Assembly (NCBI RefSeq): GCF_049898325.1
Contig: NZ_JAFCXL010000010.1
Span: forward strand, 62,001-126,000
Length of the DNA: 64,000 nt
From: JAFCUW01 sp049898325
GTDB lineage: Bacteria; Pseudomonadota; Gammaproteobacteria; Burkholderiales; Burkholderiaceae_D
Direction of reading: 5' to 3'
Positions within the stretch are counted from its first letter, which is position 1; each line of letters starts with the position of its first letter. The notes under the pieces were generated by a model. It was not told where the DNA came from, made no database searches, and saw only the letters and a list, made by a program, of their open reading frames with translations. Positions 19,458 through 27,862 of the stretch are shown here, piece after piece. The translations under genes were made by a program, and so were the position numbers.

Positions 19458-21695
19458 TCAGAAACGGTACTTGAGCGTCAATGCGGCGCTGCGCGGCGCC
19501 GCGTTGCTGACGGCGCCATAGGCGGCGAACATGCCGACGTGGCGCTTGTCGAGCGCGTTATTGACGTTCAGCTGGGCCGACCATTGCTTGTTGATCTCGT
19601 AGCGGGCCATCAGGTTCACCAGCGCAAAGGCGTCCTGCTCGATCAAGCCATTGCTGGCGGCGGGGGCGAGGGGATCGACCGTCCAGGCGCGCCCTTCCCA
19701 GTTGACGCCGCCGCCCACGGTGAGCGCGCTCCAGGCGTCGGGTAACTGGTAAGAGGTAAAGGTGCGCAGCAGTCTGCGCGGATAGACACTGTTGAGGTCC
19801 TGGCCGCTGGCATCCCTGGCCCGGAACTGCGAATAGCCGGCGCTGACGTTCCAGTTGGGCGTGAGCGCGCCCGACACTTCCATGTCGAAGCCTTCGCTCC
19901 TGGCCCCGACGGCGGCGCGGTAATAGGTTTCCGGCAGCAGGGGGCCGGCGCCGTCGCGGTCGACCCGGTCCACTTCCTGGCCCAGATTGTCCTGCCTGAT
20001 CTGGAAGATGGCGAACGCGGTGTTCAGGCGGCCGCCGAAATACGCGCCCTTGATCCCCGTCTCGTAGCTCTTGCCCTTGATGGGGTCGAGCAGATTGCCG
20101 GCCAGGTCTTTCAGGTTCTGGGGCTGGAAGATATCGGAGTAGCTGGCGTAGGCCGACAGCGTGTCGCTCAGATCGTAGACGATGCCCGCGTACGGCGTCA
20201 GTTCGTGCAGGTGCTTGATGGCGTAGGCGGGGCTGTACAGGCCCAGGCCGGTTTTTTCGTAGCGCGTTACGCGCGCGCCCAGCACCAGCTTGACGCTGTC
20301 GCCCAGGTTCAGGCGGGTCATGCCGTAGAGGCCTTGCTGCCGGGTGACGCTGCTTTCATAGAAGCTGGGCGCGCCCCAGCTTGGCTGCGGGTAGGCGGCA
20401 CCATTCCAGTTGTTGAAATTGCCCACGCTGGCGTCGACGCTGCCGAAATCGGCGGCTCGGCTGTCGGACTTGAAATCCTGTTTCATGTTGAGGTAGCCGA
20501 AGGCCGCTTCATGCTTGCGCCCGAAGGCTTCGAACGGGCCGCTGGCGTGGATCCCGACATCGGTCTGCCGGGTGGCGGTCCGGTAGGAGCCGGAGAAGGC
20601 CGACATGCCCTGGCCGCTGAGGCGATCGGGCACGCCGGACAGGTAGAGCAGGTAGGAGTCGGATGAACGCTCGCCCTGGCTGGCGTTGGCGCGCAGCTTC
20701 CAGCCGTTGTCGAAGCCGTGTTCGAGGTTGACGAAGGCGTTGTCATACTGCGTCGGCCAGCGCGTCCAGCCGGCGGCGCTGGTTTTTGCCACCTCCCAGT
20801 GGGTACGGCTGCCGTCCGTGTACCAGTACGGCAGGCCGCCCCACTGGGGACCGGTGGGGCTGGTTTCCTGGTGGCTGACACCGCCCGACAGCAGCGTGCG
20901 CGCGCCCAGGTCCGCTTCCACGGTGGCGTACACGGTCCGGCTCTTGTTGGTGGCCAGCTTGACCCAGCTGTCGCCGTCGGTCGCTTCGGCGACCACGCGC
21001 CCGCGCACGCTGCCGGCCTGGTTCAGCGGCGCCGCCAGGTCGATCAGGGCGCGCTTCTGGTCCCAGCTGCCGATGCCCAGTTCGGCCGACCCCGTGAACG
21101 TCCTGGCGGACGCTTTCTTGCGTATCAGGTTGATCGCCGCCGACGGGTTGCCGGCCCCCGTCATCAGGCCGGTGGCGCCGCGCACCACTTCGACGCGGTC
21201 GTACATGGCCAGGCTGCCGGCCACTTCGCCGGCGCTCCAGGCCTGGTCCCAGGTGCCCGGAATGCCGTCGATCTGCAAATTGCTGATGTCGAAGCCGCGC
21301 GCGCTGAACTGGGCGCGGTTGCTTTCGTACTGGTTGACGGAGACGCCGGTGACGTTGTTGACGACGTCCGTGACCGACAGCAGGTTCTGGTCTTCGATGC
21401 GCTGCTGGGTCACCACCGAGATCGATTGCGGGGTATCGCGCAGCGTCATCGACAGCGGCGTGGCGGTGCGTGCGCGCCCGGTGGTGTAGGAGCCGGTGCC
21501 GTCGGTGGTGTCGCCGAACCGGTGCCCGCTGATTTCCACCTTTTGCAGCACTTGCGCGGCCGGCTCGGCCGGCGCCAGTTCCGCCGCGCCTGCGCCGAGG
21601 GCGGGCAGGGCCAGCGCGACGCAGGCGGCGAGGCGGGACAGGCGGAGGTGACGGGCAGCGCCGGCGGGCAAGGGCAAGGACAAGGGGATGGACAT
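19458..21695 (-). CDS. TonB-dependent siderophore receptor (FpvA/FhuE type)
   Basis: Imports a ferric siderophore across the outer membrane using TonB energy. The ATG at 21695 is preceded by GGAG at good spacing and gives a signal peptide that ends near ALGAGAAEL; an ATG 54 bases further upstream lacks this support. The plug domain shows TPLSMTLRDTPQSISVVTQQ, then VTGVSVNQYE, QIDGIPGT and VEVVRGATGLMTGAGNPSAA, all hallmarks of the siderophore-receptor subfamily. The barrel ends in the usual C-terminal aromatic (LTLKYRF). The length of 745 residues is normal. The siderophore cannot be inferred. A PepSY-TM gene follows and a Fur-like box lies upstream. Confidence 0.94.
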   Translation of the reverse strand: MSIPLSLPLPAGAARHLRLSRLAACVALALPALGAGAAELAPAEPAAQVLQKVEISGHRFGDTTDGTGSYTTGRARTATPLSMTLRDTPQSISVVTQQRIEDQNLLSVTDVVNNVTGVSVNQYESNRAQFSARGFDISNLQIDGIPGTWDQAWSAGEVAGSLAMYDRVEVVRGATGLMTGAGNPSAAINLIRKKASARTFTGSAELGIGSWDQKRALIDLAAPLNQAGSVRGRVVAEATDGDSWVKLATNKSRTVYATVEADLGARTLLSGGVSHQETSPTGPQWGGLPYWYTDGSRTHWEVAKTSAAGWTRWPTQYDNAFVNLEHGFDNGWKLRANASQGERSSDSYLLYLSGVPDRLSGQGMSAFSGSYRTATRQTDVGIHASGPFEAFGRKHEAAFGYLNMKQDFKSDSRAADFGSVDASVGNFNNWNGAAYPQPSWGAPSFYESSVTRQQGLYGMTRLNLGDSVKLVLGARVTRYEKTGLGLYSPAYAIKHLHELTPYAGIVYDLSDTLSAYASYSDIFQPQNLKDLAGNLLDPIKGKSYETGIKGAYFGGRLNTAFAIFQIRQDNLGQEVDRVDRDGAGPLLPETYYRAAVGARSEGFDMEVSGALTPNWNVSAGYSQFRARDASGQDLNSVYPRRLLRTFTSYQLPDAWSALTVGGGVNWEGRAWTVDPLAPAASNGLIEQDAFALVNLMARYEINKQWSAQLNVNNALDKRHVGMFAAYGAVSNAAPRSAALTLKYRF

Positions 21696-21779
21696 GCAGA
21701 CTCCAGTAAAAAGTGAGGGCGCGGGGGCGCCTTGAACGGGCAGGCACACCTGTGTTGTTCATTATTATTGATTGAGAAT

Positions 21780-21798
21780 GCAAATGATAATCATTCCT
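21780..21798. promoter_or_regulatory. Fur box upstream of the siderophore receptor
   Basis: The core TGATAATCATT (21785-21795) is identical to the core of the Fur consensus; over 19 bases I count about 14 matches. It lies 85-100 bases upstream of the receptor start, in the divergent region shared with hmp, and fits iron repression of the receptor and PepSY genes. Confidence 0.8.
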
Positions 21799-21857
21799 AT
21801 TCAAACTGTCAATGCTGGTCTGTTCCTTCTGGTCATTGTTCCTCACGATCCCAGCAT

Positions 21858-21882
21858 AAACATGTATTTAATTTGCATGTTT
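21858..21882. promoter_or_regulatory. NsrR-type inverted repeat upstream of hmp
   Basis: Arms AAACATGTA (21858-21866) and TGCATGTTT (21874-21882) match at 8 of 9 positions with a 7-base AT-rich spacer. The half-site resembles the NsrR pattern AAGATGCYTTT (about 8 of 11). It lies about 55-80 bases before the hmp start, where nitric-oxide-relieved repression would act, and an NsrR gene is nearby (24053-24505). Confidence 0.6.
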
Positions 21883-21937
21883 AGGCGGGCGCCCTTAAAA
21901 TGGGGCCAGCTCAACCACCACACCTTGAAGGATTGCC

Positions 21938-23110
21938 ATGCTCTCAGCTCCCCACCGCGCCATTGTCAGCGCCACCGTTCCCCTGCTCGAAGCGGGCGGC
22001 GAGGCCCTGACCCGGCATTTTTACCTGACCCTGTTCCGCGATTTTCCCCAGGTGCTGCCGTACTTCAATCAAGCCAACCAGGAGGGCGGGCAGCAGCGTG
22101 CGCTGGCGGCGGCGGTGCTGGCGTATGCGCGCAATATCGACCGGCTCGAGGCGCTGGGGCCGCTGGTGGCGACCATCGTCAACAAGCACGTATCCCTGCA
22201 AATTTTGCCGGAACACTATCCGATGGTGGGCGCGTCGCTGTTAAAAGCGATCCGCGAGGTGCTGGGGGAGGCGGTCGCCACCGATGCGGTGATCGAGGCC
22301 TGGGGCGCCGCGTACGGGCAGCTGGCCGATATTCTCAGCGGCGCCGAGGGGCAACTGTATGCGGCGCAAAAGGCGGCCGCGGGTGGCTGGAACGGCGCCC
22401 GCTCGTTCGTCGTGCAATCGAAAACCGTCGAGAGCGATGAGATCACGTCCTTCGTCTTCGCGCCCATCGATGGCGCGCCGGTGATGGCGCATGCGCCGGG
22501 CCAGTACATCGGCCTGGCCGTCAGCGTCGACGGCAGCGCCCAGCGCCGCCAGTATTCGCTGTCGGCCGCCGCCAATGGCGCCACCTACCGTATCAGCGTC
22601 AAGCGCGAGGCGCACGGCAAGGTGTCCGGTTTCCTGCACGGGCAGGTGGCGGCGGGTGACCTGGTCGCGCTGTTCGCGCCGGCCGGCGCCTTCGTGCTGG
22701 CCGACAGCGACAAGCCGCTGGTGCTCATCAGCGGCGGGGTTGGCATCACGCCCACCCTGGCCATGCTGGAGGCGGCGCTGGCGGCCGGGCGCGAGGTGGT
22801 GTTCATTCATGCGGCGCGCAACGGCCAGGTGCACGCCTTCGGCCAGCACGTCGACGCGCTGGCGCGCAGCCACCCGCGCCTGCAGCGCCATTATTGCTAT
22901 GAACAGGGGGGGCCGGCGGACGCCGACCACGCCAGCGGTTACATCGATGCCGCCCTGCTGGCGCGCTGGCTGCCGGCCACGCGCGACGTCGATGCGTATT
23001 TTCTGGGGCCGCTGCCGTTCATGCAGGCGATCAAGCGCAGCCTGGCCGCGCTGGGCGTGCCCGCCGCCCAGACCCATTACGAATTTTTCGGCCCGGCCGG
23101 GGTGTTGTAG
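21938..23110 (+). CDS. hmp: Flavohemoprotein, nitric oxide dioxygenase
   Basis: Converts nitric oxide to nitrate using oxygen and NAD(P)H in the cytoplasm. At 390 residues it has the full family layout. The globin domain (1-140) contains FYLTLFRDFPQVLPYFNQ and VNKHVSLQILPEHYPMVG, with the proximal haem histidine in the latter. The FAD-binding domain shows GQYIGLAV and RRQYSLSAA, and the NAD-binding domain contains LISGGVGITPTLAML and ends with YEFFGPAGVL. GAAGGA-like bases precede the ATG. It is divergent from the iron receptor. An NsrR-like operator is present in the promoter, and nsrR lies on the other side of one unrelated gene, supporting NsrR control. Confidence 0.95.
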   Translation: MLSAPHRAIVSATVPLLEAGGEALTRHFYLTLFRDFPQVLPYFNQANQEGGQQRALAAAVLAYARNIDRLEALGPLVATIVNKHVSLQILPEHYPMVGASLLKAIREVLGEAVATDAVIEAWGAAYGQLADILSGAEGQLYAAQKAAAGGWNGARSFVVQSKTVESDEITSFVFAPIDGAPVMAHAPGQYIGLAVSVDGSAQRRQYSLSAAANGATYRISVKREAHGKVSGFLHGQVAAGDLVALFAPAGAFVLADSDKPLVLISGGVGITPTLAMLEAALAAGREVVFIHAARNGQVHAFGQHVDALARSHPRLQRHYCYEQGGPADADHASGYIDAALLARWLPATRDVDAYFLGPLPFMQAIKRSLAALGVPAAQTHYEFFGPAGVL

Positions 23111-23111
23111 G

Positions 23112-23137
23112 GCTGGCCAGACGTCAATCAGGCCAGC
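23112..23137. terminator. Hairpin between convergent hmp and FliD-like genes
   Basis: GCTGGCC (23112-23118) pairs with GGCCAGC (23131-23137), just after the hmp stop and overlapping the last codons of the convergent gene. There is no T-run; it could slow transcription from both sides. Confidence 0.4.
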
Positions 23138-23961
23138 ATGTCGAACAGCGAGGTGGGCGCGGTCGAGGTGCCCGCATTGGCTTGCTGGGTGTAAAACGCC
23201 GCCAGCGCACTGGCCTGGGCGGTCAGGGTCTTGGTCAGGGCCGCCTGGCGGTTTTCCAGCGCGCTGACCTGGCGGCTGGCGGTGGCGGCCTCGCGGCCCA
23301 CGGTGCCATTGCTGGTGTTGAGCGCGCCCAGGCGGCTGCCCAACTGGTCGACGATGCCGCGCCCGTTGGCGGCGAACAGGCCGGCCACCGCCGTCGGCTC
23401 GGCCGCCAGGGTGCTCGAGAGCTTGGCGGCGTCCAGTTTCATCATCCCGCTGGCGTCGACCGTGACGCCCGCCTTGGCGAGGCTGGCGGCGCCGGAGCTG
23501 CCGCCCGTGTCACGCATCATCTGGGCCAGCTGGCTGCTGACCTGGGTCAGGCCGGGGTCGCCCTTGAGATCGCCTTTTTGCAGTGTCTGCAGCTTGCCGT
23601 TGAGGGTGTTGAAGGCGCTGACGAACGATTGCAGTTTCTTGCTCAGATCGGCATTGCTGGCGGTCGCGTCCGTCCCGGTGGCCGGTTTGCTCAGGCTTTG
23701 CGCCACGCCCTGGAAGTCGGCCAGCGCGCTTTTGAGTTGCCCCAGGCCGGACAGCTTGGCCTGGCCCTCGGCCAGCGCGCTGGTCACTTTTTGCGCACCC
23801 GCCGCGACCGGCGCCAGTGCCTGCTTGACCTTGGCGGCGACGTCGGCCGAGATGGTGGTGCCCGAGCCGGTGCTGCTGCTCGAACTGGTGCTGCCCGCGC
23901 TGCTGGCGGCCAGGCTCTGGCTGGCCGTGGCGATGGCGGCGGTGGAGGTGACAGTGGCCAT
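23128..23961 (-). CDS. FliD-like (flagellar hook-associated protein 2 C-terminal type) orphan
   Basis: A 277-residue protein. The second half (about 150-265) matches the C-terminal region of flagellar cap proteins: LAKAGVTVDASGMMKLDAAKL, then LAAEPTAVAGLFAANGRGIV, then a coiled coil (ENRQAALTKTLTAQASALAAFYTQ). The first half is Ser/Ala/Thr-rich with a short coiled region. True FliD is usually 400-500 residues with an N-terminal D0 helix and central D2/D3 domains, which are missing here, and no flagellar genes are nearby. It may be a secreted FliD paralogue or a divergent cap-like protein. The ATG at 23961 is preferred over one 54 bases upstream because ATVTSTAAIATASQS resembles FliD/flagellin N-termini. 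The ribosome binding site is weak for both. Confidence 0.7.
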   Translation of the reverse strand: MATVTSTAAIATASQSLAASSAGSTSSSSSTGSGTTISADVAAKVKQALAPVAAGAQKVTSALAEGQAKLSGLGQLKSALADFQGVAQSLSKPATGTDATASNADLSKKLQSFVSAFNTLNGKLQTLQKGDLKGDPGLTQVSSQLAQMMRDTGGSSGAASLAKAGVTVDASGMMKLDAAKLSSTLAAEPTAVAGLFAANGRGIVDQLGSRLGALNTSNGTVGREAATASRQVSALENRQAALTKTLTAQASALAAFYTQQANAGTSTAPTSLFDMLA

Positions 23962-24052
23962 GGTGCGCTTTCGCGTGGGTAAAAACTGATTATGGCCTAT
24001 TTTGGCGCAATTCAAGCGCTAAACAGGCCCGTGTTTGTGCGCCAGCCTGGCG

Positions 24053-24505
24053 CTACGGTGCCGCGGCGCCGCGGTCAAAGCGCAGCACAGCGTGCGCGGG
24101 CGGCGGCGCGGGCAGCAGGTCGGCCAGCGTTTTGCCGTCGAGCACAGCGAGGTAGGCATCGGTGGCGTCCACCAGCACCTGCCGCAGCCCGCAGGCGCCG
24201 CCCAGGGCGCAGGGGGCGCCTTGCGGATCGAAGCAGGCGGCCATGTAAAAATCCGACTCCGTGTAGCGCACCACGGCGCCCAGGTTGATGTCGGCGGCGG
24301 GGCGCTTCAGGCGCAGGCCGCCATTTCTGCCGCGGACGGTTTCGATGGCGCCGAAAATGCCCAACTGGTGCACCACTTTCGTCAGGTGATTCTTGGAAAT
24401 CGCATGCAGCTCGGCGATTTCCTGGATCGTCACCAGGCGCTGCGCATTGCTGCCCAGGTGCAGCAGCGTGCGCAGGGCGAAATCGGTGTAGGTGGTCAGA
24501 CGCAT
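24053..24505 (-). CDS. nsrR: NsrR, nitric-oxide-sensing Rrf2-family repressor
   Basis: Iron-sulfur transcription repressor of 150 residues. The winged helix is typical of the family (MRLTTYTDFALRTLLHL, then ISKNHLTKVVHQL and VRGRNGGLRL). The cluster-binding region has three cysteines in CFDPQGAPCALGGAC, the spacing expected for NsrR and not IscR. The ATG at 24505 begins the conserved N-terminus; the longer open frame upstream is not conserved in character. Nitric oxide destroys the cluster and releases targets, here most likely hmp (candidate operator at 21858-21882). Confidence 0.9.
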   Translation of the reverse strand: MRLTTYTDFALRTLLHLGSNAQRLVTIQEIAELHAISKNHLTKVVHQLGIFGAIETVRGRNGGLRLKRPAADINLGAVVRYTESDFYMAACFDPQGAPCALGGACGLRQVLVDATDAYLAVLDGKTLADLLPAPPPAHAVLRFDRGAAAP

Positions 24506-24762
24506 GGGGCCAGGGCGGGGATGGTGGCAACGAAGCATGCAGGATACTGGAAAACCGGCGCCGCCGTGGCGGCGCTTGCTCTGCATCCGATGGAAGGCGC
24601 GGAGGAAGCGCACTACTTGGTCAGACAGAATAATTCCACCTTCAAGCCCGGCATTTCGGTCGGTGCGTCCAGCGTCAATGCCAAGTTATGCAGGATTGCA
24701 TCGTACAGGGGTGTTCACCTTGCGCTCGGTTCGACCACGCGTCGCCCAGCACCTCTTACTCT

Positions 24763-25461
24763 TTAGTGCTGGCGCCAGCGCAGGCTGGCGCCAGCGAGGC
24801 GCCCGAACGGCGCGTCTTTCAAGACCGCCGTCGCGTACGGCGCCAGCACCTGCCAGCCCAACTGCAGGTACAGGGCGCGTCCCGCATCGGTGGCCACCAG
24901 CAAGCGTTCGCTCACGCCAGCCTGCCTGGCCAGCGCATCGAGCGCGCCCATCAGCGCGCGGCCCAGGCCGCGGCGGCGGTGGGCGGCGGCGGTGTCGATG
25001 TTGTCGAAGATGGCGGTGGCGCCGTCGATCACCACGGCGCCCGAGGCGGCCACCTGGCCGGCGTCGTCGAGCAGGCGCACGACGCTGGCCCCGTGTTCGC
25101 GCGCCACCGCGGCCGTGTAGCCGGGCGGGATCGGCGCGCATGCCATCGGGCCGTCGCGGCCCATCAGGTGGCGCACGCTCTCGATCTGCCAGCGCGCCGG
25201 CAGGGCGGCCCGCAGCTGCGCCGGCAGGACCGTCGCCTTGATGAACACCCGCGGGGCATCGATGGTGGCGGCGCACTGCTGCAAGGCGGCGCCGGCGTCG
25301 ACGAACAGGTGGCGGCGCAACTGGTCCGGGCGGCCCACCTCGACCAGCAGGCCGCCATGCTGGTGGCGCGGCAGCGGCAAGCCGCGCGCCAGGCTCCAGC
25401 CGCGCAGCCAGCGTTCGAGCAGGTCCAGGTCTGGCGGCGGCAGCGTCATGGCATCGTTCAT
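24763..25461 (-). CDS. GNAT-family N-acetyltransferase
   Basis: A 232-residue protein with a C-terminal GNAT domain. The acetyl-CoA loop is in AAAHRRRGLGRALMGALDAL (Q/R-x-x-G-x-G/A pattern) followed by a beta strand (ERLLVATDAGRALYLQLGWQ) typical of motif B. The N-terminal 110 residues are less conserved and may be a second, degenerate GNAT fold. The substrate is not inferable. The next gene is divergent (starts 25588). The two GCTGGCGCCAGCG copies near its 3' end are part of the coding sequence. Confidence 0.8.
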   Translation of the reverse strand: MNDAMTLPPPDLDLLERWLRGWSLARGLPLPRHQHGGLLVEVGRPDQLRRHLFVDAGAALQQCAATIDAPRVFIKATVLPAQLRAALPARWQIESVRHLMGRDGPMACAPIPPGYTAAVAREHGASVVRLLDDAGQVAASGAVVIDGATAIFDNIDTAAAHRRRGLGRALMGALDALARQAGVSERLLVATDAGRALYLQLGWQVLAPYATAVLKDAPFGRLAGASLRWRQH

Positions 25462-25587
25462 GGGGCCGATAGTAGCAGCACGGGCGGTGCGGTGGCGATT
25501 TTGCTCAGGCTTGCGTCATCGCCACCGGCCGACAGGCCGCTGCTAGAATGCCAGGCTCTTTTCCACGACTTCGAACAGGCCAGGCCG

Positions 25588-26967
25588 ATGAATGCCAACA
25601 CTGCCCACGGCGATTTCGCACGCGGCGTGACATTGATGCACGAGGGCGATGCGGCGGGCGCGATGGCGGCCTTCGAGGCCGCCCTTGGCGCCGATCCGAC
25701 CCTGCTCGAAGCGCATGTGAACCTGGGCCTGTTGTGGGCCGAGCGCGATTTCGCCCGCTCGCAGCAGCACTACCTGTCCGCGATCGGCCTCGATCCCCAT
25801 CGGATCGACGCCTACCTGCACCTGGGCGCGCTGCTGGCATCGCGCAAGCACTTCGCCGAGGCGGAGCAGCGCTACCACCAGGCGCTGGCCATTGATCCCG
25901 ACTCGGCGCCGGCGCTGTCGAACATGGGCGTGCTGTTCGCCAGCAGCGGCCGACCCGAGCAGGCGCTGGCCTGCTACCGCGCCGCCATCGCCATCGCCCC
26001 CGATTACCAGCGCGCCCGCTTCAACCTCTCTTACCTGCTGCTGCGCCAGGGCGACCTGGCAGCGGGCTGGCGCGCGTTCGAGAGCCGCTCGTGGTATGCG
26101 GGCATGGCCGCGTATTTTCATTTTCCCCGCTGGGACGGCGAAGCGCTGGCCGGCAAATCGCTGCTCATCAGCGTCGAGGCGGGACACGGCGACATGATCC
26201 AGTTCTGCCGCTACGCCACGCTGGCGAAGGCGCGCGGCGCCGCCCGCGTGGGGCTGGTCTGCCACGACGGCTTGAAGCGCCTGTTCGGCAGCCTGGCCGG
26301 GGTCGATGCGCTGTACGCGCTGGGCGAGGCGGTCCCGCGCGAAGGCTGGGACTACTGGACGCCGCCGCTGAGCATGCCGTATCACTGCGCCACCACGCTG
26401 GCGACCATCCCCGCCCACTTGCCCTACCTGGCGCCCAGCATGGCCGACTGCGCCCGGCTGGCGCCGCTGTTGGCGGCGGGCCCGCAATTGCGGGTGGGGC
26501 TGGTCTGGCAAGGCAATCCCCAGTTCGACAATGACGGCGACCGTTCGATCGCCTCGCTGGCCACGCTGGCGCCGCTGGCGACGGTGGCGGACGTGCGCTT
26601 TTTCAGCCTGCAAAAAGGTGCCGGCGCAGCGCAGGCCGCCGCCGCCGACTGGCTCGACGACCTGGCCCCGGCGATCGACGACTTCGCCGATACGGCCGCG
26701 CTGATCGCGGGGCTCGACCTGGTGATCGCCGTCGACACGGCGGTGGCGCACCTGGCCGGTGCCCTGGGCAAACCCTGCTGGCTGCTGCTGCCAGCCTACC
26801 AGACCGACTGGCGCTGGCTCACCGGGCGCGACGATACGCCCTGGTATCCGGGCGTGATGCGCCTGTTCCGCCAGCCCCAGTCGGGCCAGTGGGACAGCGT
26901 CGTCGAGGCCGTGCGGCAGGCGCTGGTGCAGCGTGTCGCATTGTCCATTGCCGTGAAAGGGCAATAA
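25588..26967 (+). CDS. TPR protein with C-terminal glycosyltransferase-9-like domain
   Basis: A 459-residue cytoplasmic protein. Residues 1-170 form about five tetratricopeptide repeats (for example AHVNLGLLWAERDFARSQQHY and ALSNMGVLFASSGRPEQALA). From about 190 to the end it resembles the heptosyltransferase/GT41-like domain that follows TPRs in many proteobacterial proteins: LLISVEAGHGDMIQFCRYA, LRVGLVWQGNPQFDNDGDRS, LDLVIAVDTAVAHLAGALGK and WLLLPAYQTDWRW. The nucleotide-sugar-binding motif VDTAVAHLAGALG is intact. Likely a glycosyltransferase of unknown acceptor. The ATG at 25588 starts right at the TPRs; the frame is open far upstream but antisense to the acetyltransferase. Confidence 0.85.
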   Translation: MNANTAHGDFARGVTLMHEGDAAGAMAAFEAALGADPTLLEAHVNLGLLWAERDFARSQQHYLSAIGLDPHRIDAYLHLGALLASRKHFAEAEQRYHQALAIDPDSAPALSNMGVLFASSGRPEQALACYRAAIAIAPDYQRARFNLSYLLLRQGDLAAGWRAFESRSWYAGMAAYFHFPRWDGEALAGKSLLISVEAGHGDMIQFCRYATLAKARGAARVGLVCHDGLKRLFGSLAGVDALYALGEAVPREGWDYWTPPLSMPYHCATTLATIPAHLPYLAPSMADCARLAPLLAAGPQLRVGLVWQGNPQFDNDGDRSIASLATLAPLATVADVRFFSLQKGAGAAQAAAADWLDDLAPAIDDFADTAALIAGLDLVIAVDTAVAHLAGALGKPCWLLLPAYQTDWRWLTGRDDTPWYPGVMRLFRQPQSGQWDSVVEAVRQALVQRVALSIAVKGQ

Positions 26968-26988
26968 AAAAGGGCGCCTGGGCGCCCT
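26966..26988. terminator. Bidirectional-looking intrinsic terminator
   Basis: AGGGCGCC (26971-26978) pairs with GGCGCCCT (26981-26988). The stem follows the TPR gene stop at once, and on the minus strand it is followed by TTTTTTATT, so it would end leftward transcripts from the lipoprotein gene best. Between it and 27241 I see no gene or recognisable RNA. Confidence 0.65.
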
Positions 26989-27241
26989 CGGTACTGCCAG
27001 ACCCGAGGATGGTCTGTCCGGCCCCGGATTTGTGTTGCTCGGTTGGTCTACATCTTAGCGCCTATCCCAGTAGATTGGAGTCGCTGCTGCCGCGCCTGGC
27101 AAGGGGGGCGGGCCGTCATGCATGACTTGCCTCGTCGTTGCATGGCTAGCCATGCGGCCTCCTCGCGCCTTGCCCGCGCTTGCCAGTCATCGCCTACGCG
27201 CATGTCGCCATCCGCTTCCTCCCCTTTACTGAGATAGGCAC

Positions 27242-27598
27242 TTAGCGGCTGCCGTCCGCGGCCGGCACGCTCGAGCCGGTGGTGCCCTGGGTTTCGCCGC
27301 TGTTATTGCGCACGGCCGGTTTCGGCGCCTCGTTCGACGGGTTCGCGTTCACACCCGGCATGGTGGGGGTGCCAGCGGCGCTGGTGCCGGTGGCGCCCGA
27401 CGAGCCGGTGCTGTCGGTGGTGCCGGTCGACGGCGTCGTCGATGGGGTGGCCGACGGCATGGTCGTCGTCGTCGATGGCGTCGTCACGACGGTGTCGGCC
27501 GGGGCGGTGGTGACATCGTTTTTCTTGCAGCCGCCCAGGATGGCGGCAACGGCGATAACGCCAATCAACAATTTCGATGGGGTGAATGCTTTGTTCAT
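27242..27598 (-). CDS. Small Thr/Ser/Pro-rich lipoprotein
   Basis: A 118-residue exported protein. The signal peptide ends in a lipobox (AAILGGC, lipidated Cys at about residue 25) followed by KKND, then a low-complexity tail of TTPST, SATPSTTP and GTSAAGTP repeats. AAGGAG lies at ideal spacing upstream of the ATG, which makes the start secure. No enzymatic domain is seen; it may be a cell-envelope spacer or a fast-evolving surface lipoprotein. Divergent from the MFS gene. Confidence 0.8.
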   Translation of the reverse strand: MNKAFTPSKLLIGVIAVAAILGGCKKNDVTTAPADTVVTTPSTTTTMPSATPSTTPSTGTTDSTGSSGATGTSAAGTPTMPGVNANPSNEAPKPAVRNNSGETQGTTGSSVPAADGSR

Positions 27599-27862
27599 GA
27601 TGACTCCTTGTATTCTCAGAAAGGCCAGATGGGCCCCGTTCAAGTGCACGATGTTGTCAAATTGTGTCATCGACCCGGTCGGGCACGTAGTGTCCCTGTC
27701 CCGTTCATCGATGTGTATTTGAACAATGTGGATGACTTCATCATACTTGGCGAGATTGCATCGGGCATCATCTGTCCGCTCGCCTTGGCGTAGGACATAT
27801 CTTGCAAGGAGCGCATGGCAGGGCCCCCGGCAAGCCCGCCGCCCTGGCGCTATACTTGCCGC

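Noticed and set aside
27043..27237. 64-codon plus-strand frame between TPR protein and lipoprotein
   Set aside because: No start signal, no homology recognised; most likely non-coding.
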